From Candidatus Ribeiella danica (GTDB lineage Bacteria > Chloroflexota > Chloroflexia > Chloroflexales > Roseiflexaceae), in assembly GCA_016717335.1 (NCBI GenBank), contig JADKFS010000012.1, forward strand, positions 224,074 through 288,073: 64,000 nt of DNA. Direction: 5' to 3'. A program made the translations under genes and the position numbers. Positions 8,611 through 16,267 of this stretch are shown piece after piece (within the stretch, counting starts at the first letter, position 1; every line of letters begins with the position of its first letter). The notes under the pieces are model-generated. The model did no database searches, was not told the origin of the DNA, and saw only the letters and a list, made by a program, of their open reading frames with translations.

Positions 8611-9819
8611 GTGGCGAAGCGCATCCTGATCGTCGGCGCGCTGGACACCAAGGGCGCTGAGTTCGCCTACCTGCGCGACCAGATCGCCGGGCTAGGGGCC
8701 GACACCCTGGTGATGGACATCGGCGTGGTCGGCGAGCCGCCCTTCGCGCCGGGGATCGCCAGCGCCGAGGTGGCGCGCGCGGCCGGCGCCGACCTGGGGC
8801 AGCTCCGCGCGGACCACGACCGCGGCGCGGCGATGGCGGCGATGGGCCGCGGCGCGGCGGCGCTGGCGCGCCGGCTCTACGACGCGGGCGAGATCGCCGC
8901 GGTGGTGGGGATGGGCGGCAGCGGCGGCGCCTCGGTGATCGCCAGCGCCATGCGCGCCCTGCCGGTGCAGGCGCCCAAGCTGCTGGTGTTCACGCTGGCC
9001 GCCGGCGACATGAAGCCGTACCTCGGCAGCCGCAACATCACCGTCATGCCCTCGATCGTCGACGTGGCCGGCCTGAACCGCGTGAGCCGCCAGATCTTCT
9101 GCCACGCCGCCGCCGCGATCGTCGGGATGCTCGATGCCGCCGCGCCGGCCGAGGACGACCGCCCGACCCTGGCCGCCAGCATGTTCGGCAACACCACGCC
9201 CTGCGTCGACCGCGCGCGCGCCGCGCTCGAGGCGGCTGGCTTCGAGGTGCTGGTCTTCCACGCCACCGGCACCGGCGGCGAGACGATGGAGGGGCTGATC
9301 CGCGACAGGCTGGTCGCCGGCGTGCTGGACCTGACCACGACCGAGTGGGCCGACGAGATCGCCGGCGGCATCCTGAGCGCCGGACCGACCCGGCTCGACG
9401 CCGCGGCGGCGGCGGGCGTGCCGCAGGTGGTCGGCCCGGGCTGCCTGGATATGGCCAACTTCGGCCCGCGCGCGAGCGTGCCGCCGCAGCACCAGGGCCG
9501 GCTGCTGTACGAGTGGAACCCGACCGTCACGCTGATGCGCACGACCGCCGAGGAGAACGCGCTGCTGGGGCGGATCTTCGCCGAGAAGCTCAACGCCGCG
9601 CGCGGCCCGACCCGGGTGCTGATCCCGCTGCGCGGCTTCTCGATGCTCGACAGCCCCGGCGAGCGCTTCTGGAGCCCCGAGGCCGACGCCGCCTTCGTCG
9701 CCGCGCTGCGCGCCGACCTGCGGCCCGACATCCCGATCGAGCAGCTCGACGCCAATATCAACGACCCGGCCTTCGCCGACCGCGCCGCCGCCGCGCTGCT
9801 GGAGATGCTTGGGCGGTGA
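8611..9819 (+). CDS. Tm-1-like ATP-binding domain protein (UPF0261)
   Basis: A 402-residue protein of the Tm-1-like/UPF0261 family. The GTG start at 8611 is supported by AGGAGC 7 bases upstream and by the conserved opening AKRILIVGALDTKG. Glycine-rich GMGGSGGASV (about residue 98) and GNTTPCVDRAR fit the family. In plants the homologue (tomato Tm-1) is fused to a TIM-barrel domain equivalent to the next gene here. The bacterial role is not established. The location inside a sugar-catabolic operon suggests a kinase-like or ligase-like step on a sugar acid. Confidence 0.88.
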   Translation: MAKRILIVGALDTKGAEFAYLRDQIAGLGADTLVMDIGVVGEPPFAPGIASAEVARAAGADLGQLRADHDRGAAMAAMGRGAAALARRLYDAGEIAAVVGMGGSGGASVIASAMRALPVQAPKLLVFTLAAGDMKPYLGSRNITVMPSIVDVAGLNRVSRQIFCHAAAAIVGMLDAAAPAEDDRPTLAASMFGNTTPCVDRARAALEAAGFEVLVFHATGTGGETMEGLIRDRLVAGVLDLTTTEWADEIAGGILSAGPTRLDAAAAAGVPQVVGPGCLDMANFGPRASVPPQHQGRLLYEWNPTVTLMRTTAEENALLGRIFAEKLNAARGPTRVLIPLRGFSMLDSPGERFWSPEADAAFVAALRADLRPDIPIEQLDANINDPAFADRAAAALLEMLGR

Positions 9820-9825
9820 CGATGA

Positions 9826-9900
9826 TGGACGATGGACCAAGGACCAAGGACCAAAGATCACTGCCACCTTGTCACCTTGTCACCTTGTCACCTTGCCAGG
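9826..9900. repeat. Arrays of GGACCAA and CACCTTGT units
   Basis: Two short arrays side by side: GGACCAA (7 bp, three copies) and CACCTTGT (8 bp, four copies). They occupy the spacer between the Tm-1-like gene and its partner. The CACCTTGT unit also occurs inside the composite elements at 38400 and 57780. Confidence 0.85.
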
Positions 9901-9910
9901 AAGGGACGCT

Positions 9911-10765
9911 ATGCCATTCATCACACGAGAGGACGCGCTGCAGCGCCTGCGCGCTCAGGTCGCCCAGGGTCGGCCGATCATCGGCGCGGGCGCGGGCACC
10001 GGGATCTCGGCCAAGTTCTCCGAGCGCGGCGGCGTCGACCTGATCATCATCTATAACTCGGGCCGCTACCGCATGGCCGGGCGCGGCAGCCTGGCCGGCA
10101 TGCTGCCCTACGGCGACGCCAACGCGATCGTCGCCGAGATGGCCGGCGAGGTGCTGCCGGTGGTGAAGAACACGCCCGTGCTGGCGGGCGTCTGCGGCAC
10201 CGACCCGTTCCGGCTGATGCCGGTGTTCCTGCGCGAGATCCAGCGGCTCGGCTTCGACGGCGTGCAGAACTTCCCGACGGTCGGCCTGTTCGACGGCGTC
10301 TTTCGGGCCAACCTCGAGGAGACCGGCATGGGCTACGGCCTGGAGGTCGACATGATCCGCCAGGCCCACCAGATCGGGCTGCTGACCTGCCCGTACGTGT
10401 TCGACCCCGACGAGGCCCGCGCGATGGCCGAGGCCGGCGCCGACGTGCTGGTGCCGCACATGGGCCTGACCACCAGCGGCAGCATCGGGGCGGCCACCGC
10501 GCTCACGCTCGACGACGCGGCGGCGCGGGTCCAGGCGATGCGCGACGCGGCGGTGCGGGTGCGCCCCGACATCCTGGTGCTCTGCCACGGCGGCCCGATC
10601 GCCGGCCCGTCCGACGCGCAGTACATCTTCGATCACAGCGAGGGCATCGCCGGGTTCTTCGGCGCGTCCAGCATCGAGCGGCTGGCGGTCGAGCCGGCGA
10701 TCACCGACCAGGCGCGCCAGTTCAAAGATCTGAGGCCGCGGGCGGTGGCCGGCAGTCGGCAATAG
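9911..10765 (+). CDS. PEP-hydrolase-like TIM-barrel protein (Tm-1 partner)
   Basis: A 284-residue protein of the phosphoenolpyruvate hydrolase-like family, which corresponds to the C-terminal half of plant Tm-1. Family signature regions are GAGAGTGISAKFSERGG (about residue 24) and YNSGRYRMAGRGSLAG, then DGVQNFPTVGLFDG. The ATG at 9911 follows AAGGGACGC. It is separated from the Tm-1-like gene only by repeat arrays, so the two are co-transcribed and probably act as partners. The reaction is unknown. Confidence 0.87.
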   Translation: MPFITREDALQRLRAQVAQGRPIIGAGAGTGISAKFSERGGVDLIIIYNSGRYRMAGRGSLAGMLPYGDANAIVAEMAGEVLPVVKNTPVLAGVCGTDPFRLMPVFLREIQRLGFDGVQNFPTVGLFDGVFRANLEETGMGYGLEVDMIRQAHQIGLLTCPYVFDPDEARAMAEAGADVLVPHMGLTTSGSIGAATALTLDDAAARVQAMRDAAVRVRPDILVLCHGGPIAGPSDAQYIFDHSEGIAGFFGASSIERLAVEPAITDQARQFKDLRPRAVAGSRQ

Positions 10766-10872
10766 GCAGTCGGCAGTCGGCAATTCCAGCGTTCAAACGT
10801 TCAACGTTCAACGTTCAACGTTCACCCGGTCACCTTGTCATCTTCCCAAGCCCCAAGTCCCAAGTCCCACAA
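10747..10872. repeat. Mixed heptamer arrays between PEP-hydrolase-like gene and cupin
   Basis: GCAGTCGGCAGTCGGCA units (starting inside the end of the upstream gene, so its last residues AGSRQ are repeat-encoded), then TTCAACG units, a CACC/TTGTCA piece and AGTCCCA units. At least four unit types lie in about 125 bp. Confidence 0.85.
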
Positions 10873-10882
10873 GGAGGCGACA

Positions 10883-11299
10883 ATGCAACAATCAGGCACA
10901 GGCTGGGTCGTGTACGGCGACGACGTCGAGTCGGTCGCGTTCGACTGGGGCGTGGTCAAGATCCTGAGCGAGCCGGCGGTGACGGGCGCGGATCGCTTCA
11001 GCTTCGGCATGGTCGTGCTGGCGCCCGGCAAGGGCCACGAGCGCCACAACCACCCCGGCGCCGAGGAGATCATCTACGTGATGTCGGGCGAGGGCGAGCA
11101 GATGATCGACGACCAGGAGCCGATCCACGTCCGCGCCGGCGCCAGCATCTACATCCCCGCCGACGTGTACCACTCGACGCTGAACACCGGCTGGGAGCCG
11201 CTGCGCCTGCTGATCGTCTACTCGCCGGCGGGCCCCGAGCGGCTGCTGCGCGACATCCCCGGCTGCCGCGTGCTCGCGCCCGGCCAGCTGCCCGGCTAG
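10883..11299 (+). CDS. Cupin-domain protein
   Basis: A 138-residue single-domain cupin. Motif 1 is visible as G(X)5HXH-like KGHERHNHPGAEE (about residue 52), with three His and one Glu as likely metal ligands. Motif 2 is around IPADVYHSTLNTG. AAGGAGG lies 7 bases before the ATG. Such cupins in sugar operons act as isomerases, lyases or ligand-sensing accessory proteins. Sequence alone does not decide here. Confidence 0.85.
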   Translation: MQQSGTGWVVYGDDVESVAFDWGVVKILSEPAVTGADRFSFGMVVLAPGKGHERHNHPGAEEIIYVMSGEGEQMIDDQEPIHVRAGASIYIPADVYHSTLNTGWEPLRLLIVYSPAGPERLLRDIPGCRVLAPGQLPG

Positions 11300-11334
11300 C
11301 GCCGCAGCCATGCAGCGATCCGGCAAAAGCGCGG

Positions 11335-11340
11335 TATGAT
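11335..11340 (+). promoter_or_regulatory. Candidate -10 box TATGAT before GntR gene
   Basis: TATGAT lies 52 bases upstream of the regulator's start, in a spacer with no repeat arrays. No convincing -35 box is seen at the right spacing. It may give the regulator its own transcript inside the operon. Confidence 0.45.
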
Positions 11341-11392
11341 AGACGGGTGATATACGCTCTCCAGGGGCATAGATGCGCTGCAGGATACCTCT

Positions 11393-12085
11393 ATGACAAA
11401 CGGGCAGAACCGCGACGACGTCGCATCTCTCACCGAGAAAGCCTACCAGGCGATCTCCAGCGCGATCGCCCGGCTCGAGCTGCAGCCGGGCGAGGCGCTC
11501 ACCCAGGATCGGCTGGCGAAGTGGCTCTCGATCAGCAGGACGCCGGTGCGCGAGGCGCTGCGGCGCCTGGAGCAAGATGGCATCATCCAGACCGCGCCGG
11601 GCCGCGGGCTGATCGTCACCGAGCTGACGATCAAGGACGTCCAGGACCTGCTCGAGATGCTGGGCCTGCTCGACACGCACGCCGCCTACCTGGCAGCCCA
11701 GCGCCGCAGCCCGGCCCAGGCCGATCAGCTGGTCGCGATCGCCGCGGCGCTCAGCGGCGCGGCCGAGCGCTACGACATCGAGGCGTGGGACCGGATCGAC
11801 CACCCGTACCACGAGACGCTGCTCGACGCCTCGGGCAACCAGTTTCTGCGCCGCTCGATCGAGGACGTGCGCCGGCGGCTGCAGCGGATCACCTACCACC
11901 TGGCGATCCAGCCCGAGCACCTGCTGGCCGGCACGCGCGAGCACGTCGACCTGGCGCAGGCGATCTACCACGGCGACCCGGACGCGGCCGCCGGGGTCAT
12001 GCGCCAGCACCTCGACACAATGCGGCTGATGGCGATGAATATGATCAGGACGCACATCGTGCCGGTGCGCGGCGAGCGCTTCTAG
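11393..12085 (+). CDS. GntR-family regulator with FCD domain
   Basis: A 230-residue DNA-binding regulator. The N-terminal winged helix (about residues 12-80) contains LAKWLSISRTPVREALRRLE and QDGIIQTAPGRGL. The C-terminal all-helical FCD effector domain follows, with likely metal-binding Asp/His positions (DRIDHPYHETLL and later HVDLAQAIYHGD). FCD regulators usually sense sugar acids or other carboxylates. It probably controls the surrounding sugar operon, which supports a sugar-acid-related substrate. Confidence 0.92.
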   Translation: MTNGQNRDDVASLTEKAYQAISSAIARLELQPGEALTQDRLAKWLSISRTPVREALRRLEQDGIIQTAPGRGLIVTELTIKDVQDLLEMLGLLDTHAAYLAAQRRSPAQADQLVAIAAALSGAAERYDIEAWDRIDHPYHETLLDASGNQFLRRSIEDVRRRLQRITYHLAIQPEHLLAGTREHVDLAQAIYHGDPDAAAGVMRQHLDTMRLMAMNMIRTHIVPVRGERF

Positions 12086-12205
12086 CAGTAGGCAGCAGCC
12101 AGTAGTCAGTAGTCGGCATCATTGTGAATCATTGTGCTTCAATGGTACTGACTGCTGAAATCTGACTACCGACTACCGAGATTCTGCAATCTGCAATAAT
12201 CGAAG
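12086..12205. repeat. Heptamer inverted array (GTAGTCA / TGACTAC)
   Basis: CAGTAGTCAGTAGTCGG on the left and ACTGACTGCTGAAATCTGACTACCGACTACC on the right, with a loop carrying ATTGTGAATCATTGTGCTTC. A fragment of the GATTCTGCAATCTGCAAT family ends it. The ribosome-binding site GGGGAGGG follows. Confidence 0.85.
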
Positions 12206-12219
12206 GGGAGGGACCAACG

Positions 12220-13221
12220 ATGGCACGACCTGTTACGCTTGTTACGGCACAGTGGGCCGACATGCCGCTGGAGCGGCTGGTCAAGCTGACGAAGGGCTGG
12301 GGCTTCGACGGCTTGGAGCTGGCCTGCTGGGGCATTCACGTGGATGTTGTCAAGGCGGCCGAATCCGATGCCTACGCGCGCGAGCTGCGCGAGCTGCTGG
12401 AGCAGAACGGCCTGCAGCTCGTCGCGCTCGCGGCGCACCTGGCTGGCCAGGCGGTGGCCGATAAGGTGATCGACGAGCGCCACAAGAGCATCCTGCACCC
12501 GCGCGTCTGGGGCGACGGCGACCCCGAGGGGGTTCGGGCGCGTGCTGCGGAGGAGCTGAAGGCCACCGCGCACGCCGCGGCCCGGCTGGGAGTCAAGGTC
12601 GTCACCGGCTTCACCGGCTCGCCGATCTGGCACGCGCTGGCGATGTTCCCGCCGGTGCCGCCCGAGATGATCGAAGGCGGCTACCAGGAGTTCGCCGACC
12701 GCTGGAACCCGGTGCTGGACGTGTTCGACCAGGCTGGCGTCAAGTTCGCGCTGGAGGTACACCCCGGCGAGATCGCCTACGACTTCTGGACCACCCGCCG
12801 GACGCTCGACGCGATCGGCAACCGGCCGGCGTTCGGCATCAACTTCGACCCGAGCCACCTGTACTGGCAGATGCTCGACCCGGTCGAGTTCGTGTACGAG
12901 TACGGCAAGCAGATCTACCACATGCACGTCAAGGAGTCGGTGCGCAACCTGAACGGGCGCAACGGCATCCTCTCGTCGCACCTGTTCTTCGGCGACCACC
13001 GGCGCGGCTGGGACTTCGTCTCGCCCGGGCGCGGCGGCGTGCCGTTCGAGCGGATCTTCCGCGCGCTCAACGACGTGGGCTACCAGGGCCCGCTCTCGAT
13101 CGAGTGGGAGGATAACGGCATGAATCGCGAGCTTGGCGCGCCCGAGGCGATCGAGCTGGTACGGCGGCTCGACCTGACCCCCTCGACCCAGGCGTTCGAC
13201 GATGCGTTCAAGCAGAAGTAG
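12220..13221 (+). CDS. Sugar phosphate isomerase/epimerase, IolE-like
   Basis: A 333-residue TIM barrel of the xylose-isomerase-like superfamily. Likely metal ligands are Glu in ALEVHPGE, Asp/His in NFDPSHLYW, His in YHMHVKES and Glu in LSIEWED. The protein is longer than the epimerase at 7608 and carries the NFDPSHL motif common in IolE/inosose-dehydratase-like proteins. GGGGAGGG sits 10 bases before the ATG at 12220. It probably acts in the same sugar pathway, on a different intermediate. Confidence 0.85.
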   Translation: MARPVTLVTAQWADMPLERLVKLTKGWGFDGLELACWGIHVDVVKAAESDAYARELRELLEQNGLQLVALAAHLAGQAVADKVIDERHKSILHPRVWGDGDPEGVRARAAEELKATAHAAARLGVKVVTGFTGSPIWHALAMFPPVPPEMIEGGYQEFADRWNPVLDVFDQAGVKFALEVHPGEIAYDFWTTRRTLDAIGNRPAFGINFDPSHLYWQMLDPVEFVYEYGKQIYHMHVKESVRNLNGRNGILSSHLFFGDHRRGWDFVSPGRGGVPFERIFRALNDVGYQGPLSIEWEDNGMNRELGAPEAIELVRRLDLTPSTQAFDDAFKQK

Positions 13222-13330
13222 CCCTCAGTAGTCAGTAATCAGCTTTCAGTAGTCAGTACCGATGCAGGTCAGCGTATTGCACTGCGACGAGGTACTGACT
13301 ACTGACTACTGGCTACCGGCTACCGGCTTC
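13222..13330. repeat. Heptamer inverted array (GTAGTCA / ACTGACT)
   Basis: CAGTAGTCAGTAATCAG and CAGTAGTCAGTACC on the left, then GTACTGACTACTGACTACTGG and CTACCGG repeats on the right, forming an imperfect stem. It fills the spacer between the IolE-like gene and the SDR gene. Confidence 0.85.
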
Positions 13331-13336
13331 AAACAT

Positions 13337-14113
13337 ATGGCTCTACAAGACAGAGTGGCGATCGTCACCGGCGCGAGCCGCGAGATCGGCGCGGCGATGG
13401 CCGAGCGGCTGGCCGCGGCGGGCGCCGCCGTGCTGGTGACGCACTACCGGGAGCCGGATCGCGCCGGGCAGGTGGTCGAGCGGATCGTGGCGGCGGGCGG
13501 GCGCGCGCTGGCTCACGACGCCGACCTGTCGAGCGTCGCCGAGAACTACCGGCTGGTCGCGCGCGCGGTCGAGGCGTTCGGCCGGCTGGACATCTTCGTG
13601 GCCAACGCCGGCCTGACGATCTTCAAGCCGTTCCTGGAGACCGACGAGCGCGCCTGGGATACGCTGGCCGGGCTCAACCTGAAGGGGTCGTTCTTCGGCG
13701 CGCAGGCGGCCGCACGCCAGATGATCGCCCAGGGCGCGCGCGCCGGCCGCTACGGCGGGCGGATCGTCTTCTCGTCCTCGGTCACCGGCGTGCAGGGCGT
13801 GCCGAACCTGTCGGCCTACGGCATCACCAAGGCCGGGCTGCGCCACATGGCCCGCACGCTGGCGCCCGAGCTCGGCCGCTACGGCATCACCGTCAACGCG
13901 CTCGGGATCGGCGCGGTGGTCAACGCGCGCAACCTGCAGGACGACCCCGAGTACGCCAGCCACTGGGGCGGCGTCATCCCGACCGGCCGCGCGCTGCAGC
14001 CCGCCGACGTCGCCTCGGCGCTGCTCTACCTGGCCTCGCCCGAGGCCGAGATGATCACCGGCCACACGCTGCTGATCGAGGGCGGCTGGACGGCGCTCAG
14101 CCCAATTCCGTAG
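13337..14113 (+). CDS. SDR-family oxidoreductase with altered glycine motif
   Basis: A 258-residue short-chain dehydrogenase/reductase. The nucleotide motif reads TGASREIGAA, where the usual TGxxxGxG pattern has Gly at the position occupied by Glu. Downstream elements are intact: NAG (VANAGLTIF), catalytic Ser region FSSSVTGVQG and catalytic YGITK. The ATG at 13337 comes after the repeat; the in-frame ATG at 13262 lies within repeat-rich DNA and is rejected. It is the last gene of the catabolic operon. Confidence 0.9.
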   Translation: MALQDRVAIVTGASREIGAAMAERLAAAGAAVLVTHYREPDRAGQVVERIVAAGGRALAHDADLSSVAENYRLVARAVEAFGRLDIFVANAGLTIFKPFLETDERAWDTLAGLNLKGSFFGAQAAARQMIAQGARAGRYGGRIVFSSSVTGVQGVPNLSAYGITKAGLRHMARTLAPELGRYGITVNALGIGAVVNARNLQDDPEYASHWGGVIPTGRALQPADVASALLYLASPEAEMITGHTLLIEGGWTALSPIP

Positions 14114-14117
14114 CTGG

Positions 14118-14252
14118 CCCTCACCCCCCTGCCCCCCTCTCCCATTTTGGGAGAGGGGGGATTCGTGGTGGTGCTGCGGTGCGCTGCAAAGCAGCGCACC
14201 GCAGCACCATCGGACACACCCCCGCCCCTGGCGGGGGCAGGGGGTGGGGTTT
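14118..14252. repeat. Double-hairpin REP-like element
   Basis: An outer inverted pair, CCCTCACCCCCCTGCCCCC and GGGGGCAGGGGGTGGGG, encloses CTCTCCCATTTTGGGAGAG and GGTGCTGCGGTGCGCTGC with its inverse. It lies after the operon's last stop codon and could help end transcription. Related elements occur at 14919, 18612, 27535, 42272, 47411, 48955 and 49849. Confidence 0.8.
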
Positions 14253-14288
14253 CCAAAGTCAGAAAGGCTCGACATAACGATTTGTAAC

Positions 14289-14315
14289 TTGCCAGATCGG
14301 TCTCATGGCTATAAT
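14289..14315 (+). promoter_or_regulatory. Candidate promoter TTGCCA-N15-TATAAT
   Basis: A perfect TATAAT (14310-14315) lies 54 bases upstream of the phasin-like gene. TTGCCA at 14289 gives a short 15-bp spacer, so the -35 assignment is weaker than the -10. Confidence 0.55.
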
Positions 14316-14369
14316 GAACGCACTGTCAATGTGATCGCAAGACGTAACAGCGCGTCTAAGGAGGAAGCC

Positions 14370-14849
14370 ATGAGCGACTGGAACAAGCAGGTCGAAGAGA
14401 CCATGAAGAGCTGGACGAAGGCGCAGCAGCAGCTATGGGAGAACTGGAAGTCGGCGATGCCCAAGACTGGCTCGACGCAGGCGAACGAGGCGTGGGATCA
14501 GGCCTTCAGCTTCTGGAAAGATGCGGTCGACAAATCGTTGAACGCGCAGGTCGAGTGGGCCAGCATGTGGGCCAACAGTGTCAAGTCGGCGACCGGCGCC
14601 CCGAAGGAGTGGACTGCCTGGACCGACCAGGTCGTTGCGACGATGAAGACCTGGAACGAGTCGCAGACCCAGCTTTGGAACAGCATGTTCGAATCGATGA
14701 AGCAGGCCACGCCCGACACGCTGACCCAGCGCATGGACGAGGGCGCGCAGCTCGTGTTCCAGACCTGGCAGGACGCGATCCACCGCGCGGTCGAGGCCCA
14801 GAAAGAGCTGACCAAGTACTGGGCGGTCGGCAACGCGAAGGAGAAATAG
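14370..14849 (+). CDS. Trp-rich phasin-like protein with internal duplication
   Basis: A 159-residue, soluble, all-helical protein without signal or membrane span. TAAGGAGGAAGCC precedes the ATG. Two halves align: residues about 7-68 (QVEETMKSWTKAQQQLWENW, then FWKDAVDKSLNAQVEWASMWA) and about 87-151 (QVVATMKTWNESQTQLWNSM, then TWQDAIHRAVEAQKELTKYWA). It has an unusual number of regularly spaced Trp residues, fitting amphipathic helices that coat a surface such as a polyhydroxyalkanoate granule or a membrane. No PHA gene is seen nearby, so the phasin role is inference. It has its own TATAAT promoter and a terminator-like hairpin after it. Confidence 0.75.
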   Translation: MSDWNKQVEETMKSWTKAQQQLWENWKSAMPKTGSTQANEAWDQAFSFWKDAVDKSLNAQVEWASMWANSVKSATGAPKEWTAWTDQVVATMKTWNESQTQLWNSMFESMKQATPDTLTQRMDEGAQLVFQTWQDAIHRAVEAQKELTKYWAVGNAKEK

Positions 14850-14876
14850 CCCGGCTCGGCGCCGCGCCTTCTCTCT

Positions 14877-14906
14877 GGACCCCCGCTCCCGAAAGGAGCG
14901 GGGGTC
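14877..14906 (+). terminator. Hairpin after phasin-like gene
   Basis: GACCCCCGCTCC-CGAAAG-GAGCGGGGGTC forms a strong GC stem with an AT-rich tail (GTCATTTATA), 28 bases after the stop codon. It is probably a rho-independent terminator with a poor T-tract. Confidence 0.65.
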
Positions 14907-14918
14907 GTCATTTATACC

Positions 14919-15020
14919 CTTCCCCCCTTGCCCTCTCCCCCCTCCCCCTCGCGAGGGGGGGGGTTTTGGCGGTGTGGTGCTGTGGTGCGCTGGAGCGGGC
15001 CGCACCACACCGCAATGGTC
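14919..15020. repeat. REP-like double hairpin
   Basis: CCCTCTCCCCCCTCCCCCTC-GCGAGGGGGGGGG is followed by GGTGTGGTGCTGTGGTGCGC and its imperfect inverse around CGCACCACACC. It has the same architecture as the element at 14118. Confidence 0.7.
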
Positions 15021-15096
15021 ATCTGCCGCCATCCCATGGCAAGCAACACCCCAAAAAGGCAGGGGGGCGCGGGCCGGTGACGCGCCGCGCGCGTGC

Positions 15097-15102
15097 TATA
15101 AT
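15097..15102 (+). promoter_or_regulatory. -10 box TATAAT, probably for a leaderless mRNA
   Basis: TATAAT ends 7 bases before the ATG at 15110, so transcription would start at or next to the initiation codon. No Shine-Dalgarno site is present, which agrees with leaderless translation of the recombinase gene. Confidence 0.7.
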
Positions 15103-15109
15103 AGCCGCA

Positions 15110-16168
15110 ATGACACCCGAGCAGCCAACACAGCCGATGACCCTCGCCGCTGCCGGCGACGCCTGGGCCGCCGCGCAGCGCGCGCGCCGCAAGCCGCTGG
15201 CCGCGCCGACGATCGCCTCCTACTGCGATGCCTGGCGCTCGTTCGCCGCCTGGTCCGAGCGCCAGGGCCGCCGCACGGTCGCCGAGCTGGGCGTGACCGA
15301 CCTGGCGCGCTGGATCGACTCGCTCGACCGCAAGGCCGACGGCACCGCGCTGACCTACAGCCACGGCGCGCTGGCGGTCTGCAAGTTCCTGGCCGACCGC
15401 GGCGAGCTGCAGTGCGACCTGGCGGTGCTGCGCATGCACCTGCGCGACGCGCTGCCGCGCGCTCCGGCCGGCCGCGCGCCCGACGTGCCCGACCTGCGGC
15501 GGCTGGTCGGCTTCTACGACGCCGAGCTGCCGGCAGGCGACCAGGGCAGCGCGCGCGAGCGCGAGCGGCTGAACGGGCTGCGCAATGCTATGCTGCTGCA
15601 CCTGCTGTTCTCCACCGGCGCGCGGATCTCCGAGCTGCTGGCGCTCGACGCCGGCGACGTGCGCGACGACGACGGGCGGGTCGCCCCGCGCACCCACGTG
15701 GTCGGCAAGGGCAGCCGGCGGCGCGCAGTGTTCCTGCGGCCGCACGCGCAGCGGGCGATCGAGCGCTACCTGCTGGCGCGCCGGGCGGCCTTCCCGCGCG
15801 CCGAGCCGCTGATCATCTCGCACGGCCCGCGCGGCGCCGGCGGGCGGCTCAACCGCGTCGCGGCCTGGGCGATCGTCACCGGCGCCGCGCAGACGCTGGC
15901 CGACCAGCTTGAGGCCGATGGCCGCCGCCGCGAGGCCAGGCTGCTGCGCGAGACGACGCCGCACACCTTCCGGCACTTCGTGGCGATGTGGCTGCTCAAC
16001 GAGGGCGCCCAGATCTCCGAGGTGGCGGCGCTGCTCGGCCACGCCAACACCCGCATCACCGAGCAGTACTACGCCCGCCACACCGACGACCGGCTCCAGG
16101 AGCTGCACGACCAGTTCGCGCCCGACCCGGAGAGAGACAAGGAGACAAGGAGACCGGGTGAACGATGA
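15110..16168 (+). CDS. Tyrosine recombinase/integrase, XerC/D-like
   Basis: A 352-residue site-specific recombinase. The N-terminal SAM-like core-binding domain covers about residues 10-110 (ASYCDAWRSFAAW). In the catalytic domain all six residues are visible: Arg in STGARISELL, Lys in VGKGSRRR, His/Arg in PHTFRHFV, His in LLGHANT and Tyr in ITEQYYARH. The last residues (DKETRRPGER) are encoded by a GAGACAAG repeat array that runs into the gene end. It stands alone, without phage genes or visible attachment sites. It could be a chromosomal Xer-like enzyme or a captured integrase. Confidence 0.9.
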   Translation: MTPEQPTQPMTLAAAGDAWAAAQRARRKPLAAPTIASYCDAWRSFAAWSERQGRRTVAELGVTDLARWIDSLDRKADGTALTYSHGALAVCKFLADRGELQCDLAVLRMHLRDALPRAPAGRAPDVPDLRRLVGFYDAELPAGDQGSARERERLNGLRNAMLLHLLFSTGARISELLALDAGDVRDDDGRVAPRTHVVGKGSRRRAVFLRPHAQRAIERYLLARRAAFPRAEPLIISHGPRGAGGRLNRVAAWAIVTGAAQTLADQLEADGRRREARLLRETTPHTFRHFVAMWLLNEGAQISEVAALLGHANTRITEQYYARHTDDRLQELHDQFAPDPERDKETRRPGER

Positions 16169-16262
16169 ACGATGAACGATGAACGTTTGAACGATGAACG
16201 TTTGAACGTTTGAACGCTGGAATTGCCGACCGCCGACCGCCGACTGCCGACTGCCGACTGGC
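16130..16262. repeat. Arrays of GAGACAAG, TGAACGA/TTTGAACG and GCCGACT units
   Basis: Three different arrays lie in a row. The first overlaps the recombinase 3' end. The last (GACCGCCGACCGCCGACTGCCGACTG, in pieces) runs up to the next start codon. The segment from the TTTGAACG units into the next gene is nearly the same as the one before 17456. Confidence 0.85.
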
Positions 16263-16267
16263 TGCTC

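Noticed and set aside
14433..15032. Minus-strand frame opposite the phasin-like gene
   Set aside because: No ribosome-binding site, and it crosses a terminator and a repeat. The plus-strand gene has promoter, ribosome-binding site and internal duplication in its favour.
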